From contig NZ_FNQZ01000004.1 in the NCBI RefSeq assembly GCF_900107545.1, positions 124,001 to 188,000 on the forward strand: DNA of 64,000 nucleotides. The letters run 5' to 3'. This document shows positions 44,231 to 52,413 of this stretch, piece by piece. The notes under the pieces were generated by a model. The model was not told where the DNA came from. It did not search any database and worked only from the letters and a program-made list of their open reading frames with translations. Both the position numbers and the translations under genes were made by a program. Position 1 is the stretch's first letter; every line of letters starts with the position of its first letter. This DNA is from Pseudobutyrivibrio sp. ACV-2. GTDB taxonomy: Bacteria; Bacillota; Clostridia; Lachnospirales; Lachnospiraceae.

Positions 44231-44272
44231 GCCTTCCCCTTGAGGGGAAGGTGGCCGAAGGCCGGATGAGGT
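44231..44272 (+). repeat. Two-hairpin intergenic palindrome before the WalJ-like gene
   Basis: CCTTCCCC-TTGA-GGGGAAGG (44232-44251), then TG, GGCC-GAA-GGCC (44253-44263) and GGATGAGG. It is the most regular copy in the window. After it come two direct copies of CCACTACCGGC (44276-44286, 44293-44303) and a C-rich stretch to 44330. Confidence 0.82.
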
Positions 44273-44363
44273 GTCCCACTACCGGCTGAAATCCACTACC
44301 GGCATAAGCCACCTCACCCCCCATACACCCCAAAAGCAATAAATTATTTAGGAAGTAACAAAA

Positions 44364-45164
44364 ATGGATTTTTTTAGTATCACAAGCGGTAGCAGCGGCA
44401 ACTGCATCTGTGCTGGCGATGATAGCACACATGTAATGATTGACGCAGGTATTTCAGGAAAGCGCATAGAGGCGGGGTTGAACACATACGATTACACCAC
44501 CGCCGATATGGCTGGCCTTTTAGTCACTCATGAGCATTCAGATCATGTGGCGGGACTTGGAGTTATCGCCCGCAAATACCATACACCTATTTATGCTACA
44601 GCAGGTACAATCAGAGCAATTCGTTCAATGAAAAGCCTCGGGGCTATTGATGACACACTGTTTCATGTTATCAGGCCTGATGAGGATTTTGTCTTAGGTA
44701 GTCTTACGATTCATCCTTTTCGCATCAGTCATGACGCGGCAGACCCCGTTGCATATCGTATAGAAAATACTAAATCTAAGGTTGCAGTATGTACTGACTT
44801 AGGTTATTATGATGGCTATATTGTGGACAATTTAACAGGCTTGGATGCCATGCTTTTAGAGGCAAACCACGATATTCACATGCTTGAGGTTGGTTCTTAT
44901 CCATACCCATTAAAGCAGCGAATTCTTGGCAATTATGGACATTTGTCCAACGAAACCAGCGGTAAGCTTCTAAGCTCAGTTCTCCACGATAATATAAAGC
45001 ATGTATTTTTGGGACATCTCAGTCACGAAAATAACTATCCGGACTTGGCCTACGAAACTGTGCGTTTAGAGGTCACCATGGATAAAACGACCCCATACGA
45101 CGCTAAAGATTTTAGCATTTCAGTAGCCCTTCGTAGCGAGGTTTCCGAAAGGATTGTAATTTAA
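44364..45164 (+). CDS. WalJ/YycJ-like metallo-beta-lactamase-fold hydrolase
   Basis: Cytoplasmic MBL-fold hydrolase, 266 residues, opening FFSITSGSSGNCICAG like YycJ/WalJ. The metal motif HEHSDH is at 56-61, with further ligands in HDAADPVAYRI, CTDLGYYD and GHLSHENN. In Bacilli this gene belongs to the walRK operon and is linked to DNA repair and cell-wall homeostasis; here it is separate from any walRK. AGGAAG precedes the ATG. The ACT-domain gene follows after 16 bases. Confidence 0.88.
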   Translation: MDFFSITSGSSGNCICAGDDSTHVMIDAGISGKRIEAGLNTYDYTTADMAGLLVTHEHSDHVAGLGVIARKYHTPIYATAGTIRAIRSMKSLGAIDDTLFHVIRPDEDFVLGSLTIHPFRISHDAADPVAYRIENTKSKVAVCTDLGYYDGYIVDNLTGLDAMLLEANHDIHMLEVGSYPYPLKQRILGNYGHLSNETSGKLLSSVLHDNIKHVFLGHLSHENNYPDLAYETVRLEVTMDKTTPYDAKDFSISVALRSEVSERIVI

Positions 45165-45180
45165 TAAAAAGGAGCATAAC

Positions 45181-45456
45181 ATGGAAAACAAAGTTATTAT
45201 TACCGTTGTAGGCAAAGACACTGTTGGCATCATCGCACGTATCTGCACATATCTTGCAGAAAATGGAGTAAATGTTCTAGACATCACCCAGACAATTGTT
45301 CAGGGGTACTTCAACATGATGATGATAGTAGATATTAATGCGAGCACATGCTCCTTTGGAGATCTCCAGAAGAACTTAGAGACTCTTGGTGAGGAAATTG
45401 GAGTTCAGGTAAAGGCTCAAAAAGAAGAAATTTTCGAAAAGATGCATAGACTATAA
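45181..45456 (+). CDS. ACT-domain protein, UPF0237 family
   Basis: A 91-residue single ACT domain (VIITVVGKDTVGIIARICTYLAENGVNVLDI). Such proteins bind small ligands, usually amino acids, and regulate partners. It is nearly always found next to a UPF0210 gene, as here (54 bases downstream), so the two probably act together. AAAAGGAGC precedes the ATG. Confidence 0.9.
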   Translation: MENKVIITVVGKDTVGIIARICTYLAENGVNVLDITQTIVQGYFNMMMIVDINASTCSFGDLQKNLETLGEEIGVQVKAQKEEIFEKMHRL

Positions 45457-45509
45457 ATAGGGGGGCCGCCCCATTGCATAGAGCTAAACAAATATAGGAG
45501 ACAATCTTC

Positions 45510-46874
45510 ATGGTAAATATAAAAGAAGTAATCGAAACAAATAAAATGGTAGAGGAGCAGACACTTGACGTCCGCACTATCACCATTGGTATCAGCCTTT
45601 TAGAGTGTATTGATGCCGATTTAAAGCTTGTTAATGAAAAGGTTTACAATCGTATCACTACTGTTGCAAAGGATTTGGACAAGGTAGCAAAGGAAATCGA
45701 GCGTGACTATGGTATTCCTATTGTCAATCGCCGTATCTCAGTTACGCCAATAGCTCTTGTTGGTGGTGCAGCCTGCAAGTGCCCTGCTGACTTCGTTTCA
45801 CTTGCACATACTCTTGATAAGGCAGCAGAAGCTGTCGGCGCAAATCTCATAGGTGGTTATTCAGCACTTGTTTCTAAAGGCATGACTACAGCAGATGAGA
45901 TGCTTATACGTTCTATTCCACAGGCTCTTTGTGAGACTCAGAGGGTTTGTAGTTCTGTTAATTTAGCTTCCACAAAAACTGGTATTAATATGGATGCAGT
46001 GCGCCTTATGGGTGACATTCTTCTTCAGGTTGCAGACCGTTCAAAGGATCGTGATTCTGTAGATTGCATGAAGCTTGTAGTGTTCTGCAATGCTCCAGAT
46101 GACAACCCATTCATGGCTGGTGCTTTCCACGGTGTTACAGAAGCTGATGCTATTATTAACGTTGGTGTTTCTGGTCCTGGTGTAGTAAAGAAAGCCCTTG
46201 AGCAGGTTAGAGGAGAGAGCTTTGAGGTGCTTTGCGAGACCATCAAAAAGACAGCCTTCAAGGTAACTCGTGTGGGACAGCTTGTAGCTCAGGAAGCTTC
46301 AAAGAGACTTAATATTCCATTTGGTATCATTGACCTTTCACTTGCACCTACTCCAGCTATCGGAGATTCTGTTGCAGATATTTTATGTGAAATTGGTCTT
46401 GAATATGCAGGTGCGCCAGGTACAACAGCAGCCCTTGCTATGCTAAACGACCAGGTTAAAAAGGGTGGCGTTATGGCAAGCTCATACGTAGGTGGTCTTT
46501 CAGGTGCATTCATTCCTGTATCAGAGGATCAGGGAATGATTAACTCTGTAGAGGCTGGCGCAATCACACTAGAAAAGCTTGAAGCAATGACCTGTGTTTG
46601 TTCAGTAGGTCTTGATATGATTGCAATCCCAGGCGACACTCCTGCAACAACCATTTCTGGTATGATTGCAGATGAAATGGCACTTGGTATGGTAAATCAA
46701 AAGACAACAGCTGCCCGCCTTATCCCAGTTATCGGCAAAGGTGTTGGCGATACTGTTGAATTTGGTGGATTATTCGGTTATGCACCTATCATGCCTGTGA
46801 ATAAGTTCTCTTGCGCCGACTTCATCAACCGCCAGGGACGTATTCCAGCACCAATCCATTCATTTAAGAATTAA
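45510..46874 (+). CDS. UPF0210 (DUF711/PFL-like) family protein
   Basis: A 454-residue protein covered by the UPF0210 family ([83 protein letters not shown]). The fold has been likened to pyruvate-formate-lyase but it lacks the glycyl-radical loop, and its biochemical function is unknown. Its constant partner is the small ACT protein upstream. A terminator follows. Confidence 0.9.
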   Translation: MVNIKEVIETNKMVEEQTLDVRTITIGISLLECIDADLKLVNEKVYNRITTVAKDLDKVAKEIERDYGIPIVNRRISVTPIALVGGAACKCPADFVSLAHTLDKAAEAVGANLIGGYSALVSKGMTTADEMLIRSIPQALCETQRVCSSVNLASTKTGINMDAVRLMGDILLQVADRSKDRDSVDCMKLVVFCNAPDDNPFMAGAFHGVTEADAIINVGVSGPGVVKKALEQVRGESFEVLCETIKKTAFKVTRVGQLVAQEASKRLNIPFGIIDLSLAPTPAIGDSVADILCEIGLEYAGAPGTTAALAMLNDQVKKGGVMASSYVGGLSGAFIPVSEDQGMINSVEAGAITLEKLEAMTCVCSVGLDMIAIPGDTPATTISGMIADEMALGMVNQKTTAARLIPVIGKGVGDTVEFGGLFGYAPIMPVNKFSCADFINRQGRIPAPIHSFKN

Positions 46875-46881
46875 GAACATA

Positions 46882-46911
46882 TAGGGGGTCCGTTTATGGG
46901 CCCCCTATTTA
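46882..46911 (+). terminator. Intrinsic terminator after the UPF0210 gene
   Basis: TAGGGGGTCC (46882-46891) pairs with GGGCCCCCTA (46898-46907; one G-T pair), followed by TTT. Confidence 0.8.
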
Positions 46912-46979
46912 CTTGCGTTAAGTAATAAAAGATTATACAATGTTCTTAAAAAGGGGATTATCTATCTAAGGAGGGGTGT

Positions 46980-47612
46980 ATGGCATATTTTCCAATGTTT
47001 GTGGATTTGACAGATGCTAACTGCCTGGTTATAGGTGGTGGCGAGATAGCGCTTAGAAAGGTAAATGTACTCTTGGATTTTGGTGCAAGGGTACATGTTA
47101 TTGCTAAGGAAATCGGTATGGAGCTTGCAGCGCTTTCAGAGGAGACAGACCATCTACTTTTAGAGCAAAGAGAATTTGCACCATTTGATTTGCAGGACAG
47201 AAAGCTTGTAGTTTCAGCCACCAATGACAGTGAGCTGAATAGTCAGGTTTATATGATGTGCAAAGAAGGCAATATTCCTGTAAATGTTGTTGATAAAAAG
47301 GAATTATGTACATTCATTTTCCCATCATACCTAAAGGAGCAAAATCTGGTAGGAGCATTTTCTAGTGGTGGCAACAGCCCAGCCCTTACTCAGTATTTGC
47401 GCAATAGGGAAAAAGAGGTACTTACACCAAAGCTTGGTGAATTAAACGAGATGCTCGGACGTTGGAGAGATCCCATTAAAGAACTTTTTCCTATGGAGAG
47501 TACCAGGAAAAGTGCATTTGAACAGCTTATCGATTATGCTCTTTGCTATGATGGGATTCCTACTGACGAAGAAGTTGAGGAGCTTCTACTCTCAATATCT
47601 ATGACACTATAA
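46980..47612 (+). CDS. Precorrin-2 dehydrogenase (siroheme synthase N-terminal type)
   Basis: Oxidises precorrin-2 to sirohydrochlorin in siroheme or cobalamin synthesis; related bifunctional proteins also insert iron. The 210-residue protein has the Rossmann motif CLVIGGGEIALRKVNVLLDFGA (Gly19-21), the LVVSATNDSELN strand and VNVVDKKELCTFIFPS loop, then a helical dimerisation part. It lacks the methyltransferase domain of full CysG. AGGAGGGG precedes the ATG. An 8-bp tandem repeat runs across its stop codon. Confidence 0.88.
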   Translation: MAYFPMFVDLTDANCLVIGGGEIALRKVNVLLDFGARVHVIAKEIGMELAALSEETDHLLLEQREFAPFDLQDRKLVVSATNDSELNSQVYMMCKEGNIPVNVVDKKELCTFIFPSYLKEQNLVGAFSSGGNSPALTQYLRNREKEVLTPKLGELNEMLGRWRDPIKELFPMESTRKSAFEQLIDYALCYDGIPTDEEVEELLLSISMTL

Positions 47613-47634
47613 CACTATAACACTATAACACTGA
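47604..47634 (+). repeat. Short tandem repeat across the precorrin-2 dehydrogenase stop codon
   Basis: Unit AACACTAT is present about 3.7 times, the first copy ending inside the stop codon at 47610-47612. A gain or loss of units is not a multiple of three, but each unit also carries TAA, so the protein end would stay the same. Confidence 0.8.
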
Positions 47635-47649
47635 ATAATACTTTAGTCC

Positions 47650-47737
47650 GCTGGGTATGCCGAAACTACATTTTCCTTTTTCTCATCGTTTTCACTATAC
47701 TCTCGAAAAAGAAAAATGTAATTCCGACATACCCAGC
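47650..47737. repeat. Large imperfect intergenic hairpin
   Basis: GCTGGGTATG (47650-47659) pairs with CATACCCAGC (47728-47737). Inside, 47667-47682 pairs with 47705-47720 at 15 of 16 positions, and the loop is 22 bases. Its edges do not match the two other hairpin families. The gap 47613-47789 contains only this and the tandem repeat. Confidence 0.75.
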
Positions 47738-47789
47738 TCATTTAGAGTTTGTAAGTAAATCACGAGTACGTTACGAGGAGAACACGATT

Positions 47790-48824
47790 ATGAAGTATCC
47801 TAAATTTATTACGAATAGTGGTACGATTGGGTTGGTGGCGCCTTCTTTTGGGTGTGCGGATGAGCCTTATAAGTCTTGTATGGATGCGGCTATAAAGAGA
47901 TTTCAGGGGATGGGCTACAGGTTTGTGGAAGGTCCTAACTGCCGAAGAAATGATGGTATCGGCATCAGTTCTACACCTGAAAATTGTGGCAAGGAGCTGA
48001 CGGAATACTATTGCAGTGATAATAACGATATGCTTATTGCCTGTGGTGGTGGTGAGCTTATGTGCGAGACCCTTGATTATGTGGATTTTGACGCGGTCAA
48101 AGCTGCAACACCAAAATGGTATATGGGTTATTCTGATAACACCAATTTTACTTTTCTACTAAATACTATCTGTGATACTGCCTCCATTTATGGGCCAAGT
48201 ATAGGTGCTTTTGGGCAGGAAACCTTGCACGAAGCACTTATAGATACTATTGATATTTTTACAGGTAAAAAATCAGAGGTTAGTGGCTACGATATGTTTG
48301 AGGTGGAGTCCTTAAAGGATGAGGAACATCCATTTGTCAGCTACAACCTTACAGAAAAAAAGCAGCTTCGACTATTTATGGGAGAGTCAGAAGTAAATCG
48401 TGTGCCTGAGTTTTCTGGAATTCTCACAGGTGGATGTCTGGATTGTCTGGCCAATCTTGTTGGAACAAAATATGACGAGGTTGATAAATTTAATGACAGA
48501 TATAAAGATCAAGGTGTGGTATGGTTCATTGAAGCATGTGATTTGAGTGTTATGTCTATTCGCAGAGCTTTATGGAATCTGGATAGAGCAGGTTGGTTCA
48601 AATGCGCCAAGGGCTTTATTATCGGTCGTCCTGCCGCAGCATGGAAGCAAGAGATGATGGGACTGGATCAGTATAGCGCTGCTACAGGAATACTAGGAAA
48701 ATACAATGTCCCTATAGTTATGGATGCGGATGTGGGACACCTGGCTCCAGCATTTCCAGTCATTTCTGGCGCATACACAACAGTGACTGCTGATAGCAAC
48801 ATCAAATTAAAATACAAACTATAG
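47790..48824 (+). CDS. S66-family peptidase (LD-carboxypeptidase/MccF-like)
   Basis: Serine peptidase of 344 residues. The N-terminal fold opens GTIGLVAPSFGC, and the nucleophile elbow GYSDNT sits after PKWYM, with the acidic residue in WFIEACD and the histidine in ADVGHLAPAFPV: the Ser-Glu-His layout of LD-carboxypeptidases and microcin C immunity proteins (MccF). Either muropeptide recycling or detoxification of peptidyl-nucleotides is possible. The first 120 bases are markedly G/T-rich in codon choice compared with the rest of the gene. ACGAGGAGAA precedes the ATG. Confidence 0.88.
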   Translation: MKYPKFITNSGTIGLVAPSFGCADEPYKSCMDAAIKRFQGMGYRFVEGPNCRRNDGIGISSTPENCGKELTEYYCSDNNDMLIACGGGELMCETLDYVDFDAVKAATPKWYMGYSDNTNFTFLLNTICDTASIYGPSIGAFGQETLHEALIDTIDIFTGKKSEVSGYDMFEVESLKDEEHPFVSYNLTEKKQLRLFMGESEVNRVPEFSGILTGGCLDCLANLVGTKYDEVDKFNDRYKDQGVVWFIEACDLSVMSIRRALWNLDRAGWFKCAKGFIIGRPAAAWKQEMMGLDQYSAATGILGKYNVPIVMDADVGHLAPAFPVISGAYTTVTADSNIKLKYKL

Positions 48825-48832
48825 CAATAAAC

Positions 48833-48862
48833 AAGCCCTTCGACATTAACATCGAAGGGCTT
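48833..48862. terminator. Bidirectional terminator
   Basis: AAGCCCTTCGA (48833-48843) pairs perfectly with TCGAAGGGCTT (48852-48862). It serves the S66 peptidase gene (plus) and the small hypothetical gene (minus). Confidence 0.88.
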
Positions 48863-48883
48863 TAAATTTCATAAGACATTCCA

Positions 48884-49240
48884 CTATGCAAAGGCATCAA
48901 ATTTACTGCCTATCATTTGATAGATTTGACCGTGTGCACTGGCTGTATATGATGGATTATCTTCCATAAATTTCATGGCAATCTCATTAAATCGACTGTC
49001 CACAGTCTGTCTCCTGCGCTGAATTTCAATTGGATCTAATACCTCAGATACAGTGGATTCAGAGACTGTCACATTAGGATACTTAACAGGAGAAGTACCA
49101 TTTACAGCAGCAGAATTCTTTGTAGTTTCAGATACATAAACATCTGATACCTCTGAATTGCTCTGAACTGCATAGTTCATGGGCTGAACACTTGCAACTG
49201 GAGCATATGTATTTAATCCACTAATAGGTGCAATAGCCAT
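48884..49240 (-). CDS. Hypothetical protein, 118 residues
   Basis: I do not recognise this protein. It has no signal peptide. The N-terminal half is rich in Ser, Val, Thr and Ala, opening AIAPISGLNTYAPV, an opening reminiscent of small proteins near flagellar genes. The C-terminal half is helical and charged (IEIQRRRQTVDSRFNEIAMKFMEDN). GGGAGG sits seven bases before the ATG, supporting translation. No flagellar gene is in the window. The 150-base gap to the LysR gene shows nothing else. Confidence 0.6.
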   Translation of the reverse strand: MAIAPISGLNTYAPVASVQPMNYAVQSNSEVSDVYVSETTKNSAAVNGTSPVKYPNVTVSESTVSEVLDPIEIQRRRQTVDSRFNEIAMKFMEDNPSYTASAHGQIYQMIGSKFDAFA

Positions 49241-49390
49241 ACTCTACCTCCCGAATGTAAGTCCATGATATCATGAATCCATCTTGGAAGGCCAAAAATC
49301 ACAGATAATTCAGAGAGATACAAAATGTGCAAATTGGAGATTAAGACTCTAGTGTTTCTTTCATATTAAATGTTTATTCATCAAATATTA

Positions 49391-50272
49391 TTACAACTTC
49401 AACTTCTTCAAATACCGTAAATAATCCTCAGCATAAGGATTTATGCATTTGGTGTTATCCCAGATAGCGATGTAGTCAGATGTGAAACTAAGTTTATAGG
49501 TGACATGACTTTTGGAGTCTAATAGGGAGCTAAATGCATTGGCGATAGTAAAGCACCTGCCTGAACGAAGGAAAAGCTCTACAGAATCCATGCTGTCTAA
49601 ATACATGATTTCCACAGGCATGTCACCTATAGTAGCTTTTAAATTAGAAAAATATTTCTCTTTTAAGGTATTAGGCAAATTCTTTGGGAGAAAAAGGGTA
49701 GTGTCCTTTATTTTTTGTAAATTTATGTGCCCATTTTCAAAGCCTGGATGAGTGTTTTTTGCCACAAGATAGTAAGGGGTAGGATTTGCGGTAAGTTGAA
49801 GAGAAGAGTAACCTGTTATTTTTTCTGCAAACTCCTTCTGACACACCACAACCTCGCCATTTTCAAGGGCTTTCACGAAATCTGTGGCCTCAATAAAATT
49901 GGTGAAATGATGAAAATTAGGGTGAGATTCCATGTAGCTTGCAGTCGCTTCAACTATAACATCTGGTATTCTTATACCTCGCATAAAGTTGATAATGAGA
50001 GGCTTTTCGGCTGATTTTATATTAATTGAAGCCAGAGTATCCTCATAGATTTTTTTACATTTTATAAGACCATCATAATAGCTCTTACCTGTATCGGTGA
50101 GAGTTATTTTTCTTTTTACAGAGCGGTCGAAAAGCTTGAAGCCAAGCTCTGCCTCCAATGAATTAATATGTCTGGTGACAGCAGGCTGAGAGATGAAAAG
50201 CTCCTCTGCTGTTTTTGTATAGTTAAGAGTCTCTGCCAGAATTAGAAAGCAGGTTATGTCTTGTATAGTCAT
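49391..50272 (-). CDS. LysR-family transcriptional regulator
   Basis: A 293-residue regulator with the N-terminal winged helix (LAETLNYTKTAEELFISQPAVTRHINSLEAELGFKLFDR, residues about 11-49) and a substrate-binding-fold effector domain from about 90. It diverges from the acyl carrier protein/thiolase gene cluster with 126 bases between start codons, the usual arrangement for a LysR protein that controls the neighbouring operon. The effector is unknown. Confidence 0.9.
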   Translation of the reverse strand: MTIQDITCFLILAETLNYTKTAEELFISQPAVTRHINSLEAELGFKLFDRSVKRKITLTDTGKSYYDGLIKCKKIYEDTLASINIKSAEKPLIINFMRGIRIPDVIVEATASYMESHPNFHHFTNFIEATDFVKALENGEVVVCQKEFAEKITGYSSLQLTANPTPYYLVAKNTHPGFENGHINLQKIKDTTLFLPKNLPNTLKEKYFSNLKATIGDMPVEIMYLDSMDSVELFLRSGRCFTIANAFSSLLDSKSHVTYKLSFTSDYIAIWDNTKCINPYAEDYLRYLKKLKL

Positions 50273-50326
50273 TTTTAAAACCTCATAGTTTGATATAACA
50301 AAAACATTATAACAGATTCATTATCG

Positions 50327-50360
50327 GTATTGGAATACAAATATCCACTCCACATATAAT
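50327..50360 (+). promoter_or_regulatory. Promoter and candidate LysR site for the ACP/thiolase cluster
   Basis: The inverted repeat GTATT-GG-AATAC (50327-50338) overlaps the expected -35 position of a promoter whose -10 is TATAAT (50355-50360). The -35 itself is poor, as in many activator-dependent promoters. Assignment to the divergent LysR protein is inferred from position. Confidence 0.45.
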
Positions 50361-50398
50361 AAACATAGTTGATACGAAATCTAAGGAGGATATTTATT

Positions 50399-50638
50399 AT
50401 GTCAAGAGAGGAACTTATAAAGAACTTAATCCAGTATGCAGCACTTGCTTTCAAGGTAGATGCTTCAACACTTACAGAGGATACAAACTTAAATGAACTT
50501 GGTACATCATCTGTTCAACGTGTGGCTATGTCTGCAGCTATCGAAAATGAGTACGATGTTATGATTCCAGTTGCTCGTTTTGGAAACTTTGAAACTATCT
50601 CAAAGCTTGCAGATTTTGTAATGGATGAGGCAGAGTAA
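50399..50638 (+). CDS. Acyl carrier protein (non-canonical)
   Basis: A 79-residue helical carrier protein. The phosphopantetheine site is expected at Ser38 in LGTSSVQRV, where housekeeping ACPs have DSL, so this is a specialised carrier rather than fatty-acid AcpP. ATG 50399 follows AAGGAGG; an upstream extension to 50369 would run over that site. It is the first gene of the cluster with thiolase, DUF35 and MFS genes, and it probably holds the acyl group they work on. Confidence 0.88.
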   Translation: MSREELIKNLIQYAALAFKVDASTLTEDTNLNELGTSSVQRVAMSAAIENEYDVMIPVARFGNFETISKLADFVMDEAE

Positions 50639-50666
50639 TTACAACACTATTAAAGGGGAAATTATA

Positions 50667-51956
50667 ATGGTACACAATGTAAAATTGGGAAAAAACATGA
50701 GAAGTGTTTCCATCGTCGGAATCGGTGCTACACCTTTCATGAACACTATAAAAAATGATACCTATCATGGCATTACAAATGGTGAGCTTTTTGGCCATGC
50801 AGCTTTAGATGCCATGAAAGATGCTCACGTAGAGCCAAGGGATGTACAGTATTTCTTCCATGGTTCGGCCAATCCACATGTTATGTTTCATGCAATCACT
50901 CCAAACCTTCAGGTAGCTGACTGGTTTGGTATGAGAGGAAAGGGGTCAATCTCTCATTCAGAAGGTTGCTGTACAGGTTATATCGCACTTGAGGAAGCAG
51001 TATTTGCAGTTGCTTCAGGTGCATACGACATCGTTCTTACCGGTGCCTGCGACATGGGTACTGGTATGCCAGATGGCAATACACCAGACCACATGCGTGT
51101 AGAGCTTTCAACAGAAGTCCTCTTCCCTGATTTGGATTCTATTTTTGATAGAGCTTACGGTCGCTACTTGGGTGGGGGGCCAGGTATGAACCATGATGAT
51201 TGGATTAACCTCTACGCTCATGAGAATAATCTTACACCAGATCAGATTGACGATGTGTTAAATCACCAGTCATATCACATGAGACGTGCAGGCGCTCTTT
51301 GCCCACGTGCAATCCGTAGAACTACATTTGACGATATGGCAAAAGAGGCTGGATATGATGATGTTTGGGAGTACATGAAGAGCCCACACAATCCAAAAAT
51401 GACCCAGTACTTAAGAACAAGCTCTGATTCCTGCGTTGCCGATGGTGCAGCAGCATGTATCGTAGTTCCTACAGAAATTGCTCATCAGTTTACAGATAAG
51501 CCTATCGAGGTTCTTGCAACAGGTGCATCTGTACTTGATGCTATTGTTCCACACCTTGAGAAAAAGGCCACTGCGGAGGCAGCCCGTCAGGTATTTGAGG
51601 CAACAGGTCTTACAGCTGATGACATGGATCTTGTAATGGTAAATGACTTTATTGGTTCATCTGCATTCCTTGCAGCAGAAGAAATCGGATACCTTCCAAA
51701 GGGTGAGGGCTGGAAATACGTTCTTGAAGGACGTACAGCTTTTGATGGCGACAAGCCAATTAATACAAACGGCGGACGTACATCCTATGGTCACGCTTTC
51801 GGTGCTTCTGGTCTTGCGGATGTATTTGAGGCTGTTACTCAGATGAGAGGTGAAGCAGGTCTTCGCCAGGTTAAGAAGCTTCCAAAGCACGTATTTTTAC
51901 GCGGATTTGGTGGCGCTCAAAATGTACGTGCAACAATTCTTAGGGCAGGATTTTAA
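50667..51956 (+). CDS. SCP2/lipid-transfer-type thiolase
   Basis: A 429-residue thiolase-superfamily protein. The nucleophile region is EGCCTGYIAL with Cys101-Cys102, and the C-terminal histidine motif GHAFGASG has His376. The other conserved histidine motif (usually HDxF) reads NDFI, with Asn326 in the histidine position. Such thiolases commonly work with a DUF35 protein to transfer or condense acyl groups; the DUF35 gene is 11 bases downstream. ATG 50667 follows AGGGGAA; the frame is open further upstream, overlapping the ACP gene. Substrate unknown. Confidence 0.88.
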   Translation: MVHNVKLGKNMRSVSIVGIGATPFMNTIKNDTYHGITNGELFGHAALDAMKDAHVEPRDVQYFFHGSANPHVMFHAITPNLQVADWFGMRGKGSISHSEGCCTGYIALEEAVFAVASGAYDIVLTGACDMGTGMPDGNTPDHMRVELSTEVLFPDLDSIFDRAYGRYLGGGPGMNHDDWINLYAHENNLTPDQIDDVLNHQSYHMRRAGALCPRAIRRTTFDDMAKEAGYDDVWEYMKSPHNPKMTQYLRTSSDSCVADGAAACIVVPTEIAHQFTDKPIEVLATGASVLDAIVPHLEKKATAEAARQVFEATGLTADDMDLVMVNDFIGSSAFLAAEEIGYLPKGEGWKYVLEGRTAFDGDKPINTNGGRTSYGHAFGASGLADVFEAVTQMRGEAGLRQVKKLPKHVFLRGFGGAQNVRATILRAGF

Positions 51957-51967
51957 GGAGGAGCAAA

Positions 51968-52408
51968 ATGGAAAATCAAAATACAATTAAGACAGAAGAC
52001 TTCTGGAATCCTGAACACATTGTTGAGAAATTCTGGAATGGTCTTGCAGAAGGAAAGGTTTTAGCAAGAAAGTGTAAGGAATGTGGTGCTATCGAATTTC
52101 CTCCACATCTTGCATGTAATGAATGTGGATATCATGAGACAGAGTGGGTAGAGCTTAGTGGAAAAGGTACTCTGAAAAGTTTTGTATTCACAGGTATCTT
52201 AAATGCCAGACTGGAGCTTGAGGACAAAGGTCTTAAGTACGTGTGTGGAGAGGTTCAGCTTGAGGAAGGACCTTCAATCAACGCTGTAATCCTTGGAATT
52301 TCTAAAAAGAAGGGTCGCGAAATTGAGCCAAAACTCCCTCTTCCAGTGAAGCCGGTATTCTACGATATGGGTAGATACACTACACTATTTTTTGAACTGG
52401 ATGAATAA
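51968..52408 (+). CDS. DUF35 OB-fold protein with zinc ribbon
   Basis: A 146-residue partner protein. The N-terminal helix leads to a rubredoxin-like zinc ribbon with Cys36, Cys39, Cys50 and Cys53 (CKECG, CNECG), followed by an OB-fold (ELSGKGTLKSFVFTGI). In archaeal HMG-CoA-forming thiolases and in the PhlACB acyltransferase, a DUF35 protein scaffolds the thiolase and shapes the acyl channel (established for those systems). AAGGAGGAG precedes the ATG. The MFS gene follows after five bases. Confidence 0.92.
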   Translation: MENQNTIKTEDFWNPEHIVEKFWNGLAEGKVLARKCKECGAIEFPPHLACNECGYHETEWVELSGKGTLKSFVFTGILNARLELEDKGLKYVCGEVQLEEGPSINAVILGISKKKGREIEPKLPLPVKPVFYDMGRYTTLFFELDE

Positions 52409-52413
52409 GAGAC

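Noticed and set aside
44073-44432. Minus-strand frame of 119 codons spanning two gene ends and the palindromes
   Set aside because: It overlaps the 3' end of the FtsA-like gene and the 5' end of the WalJ-like gene antisense, and its middle is repeat sequence.
47604-47634. CRISPR-like array
   Set aside because: The repeat unit is 8 bases with no spacers. No CRISPR repeats or cas genes were seen anywhere in the window.
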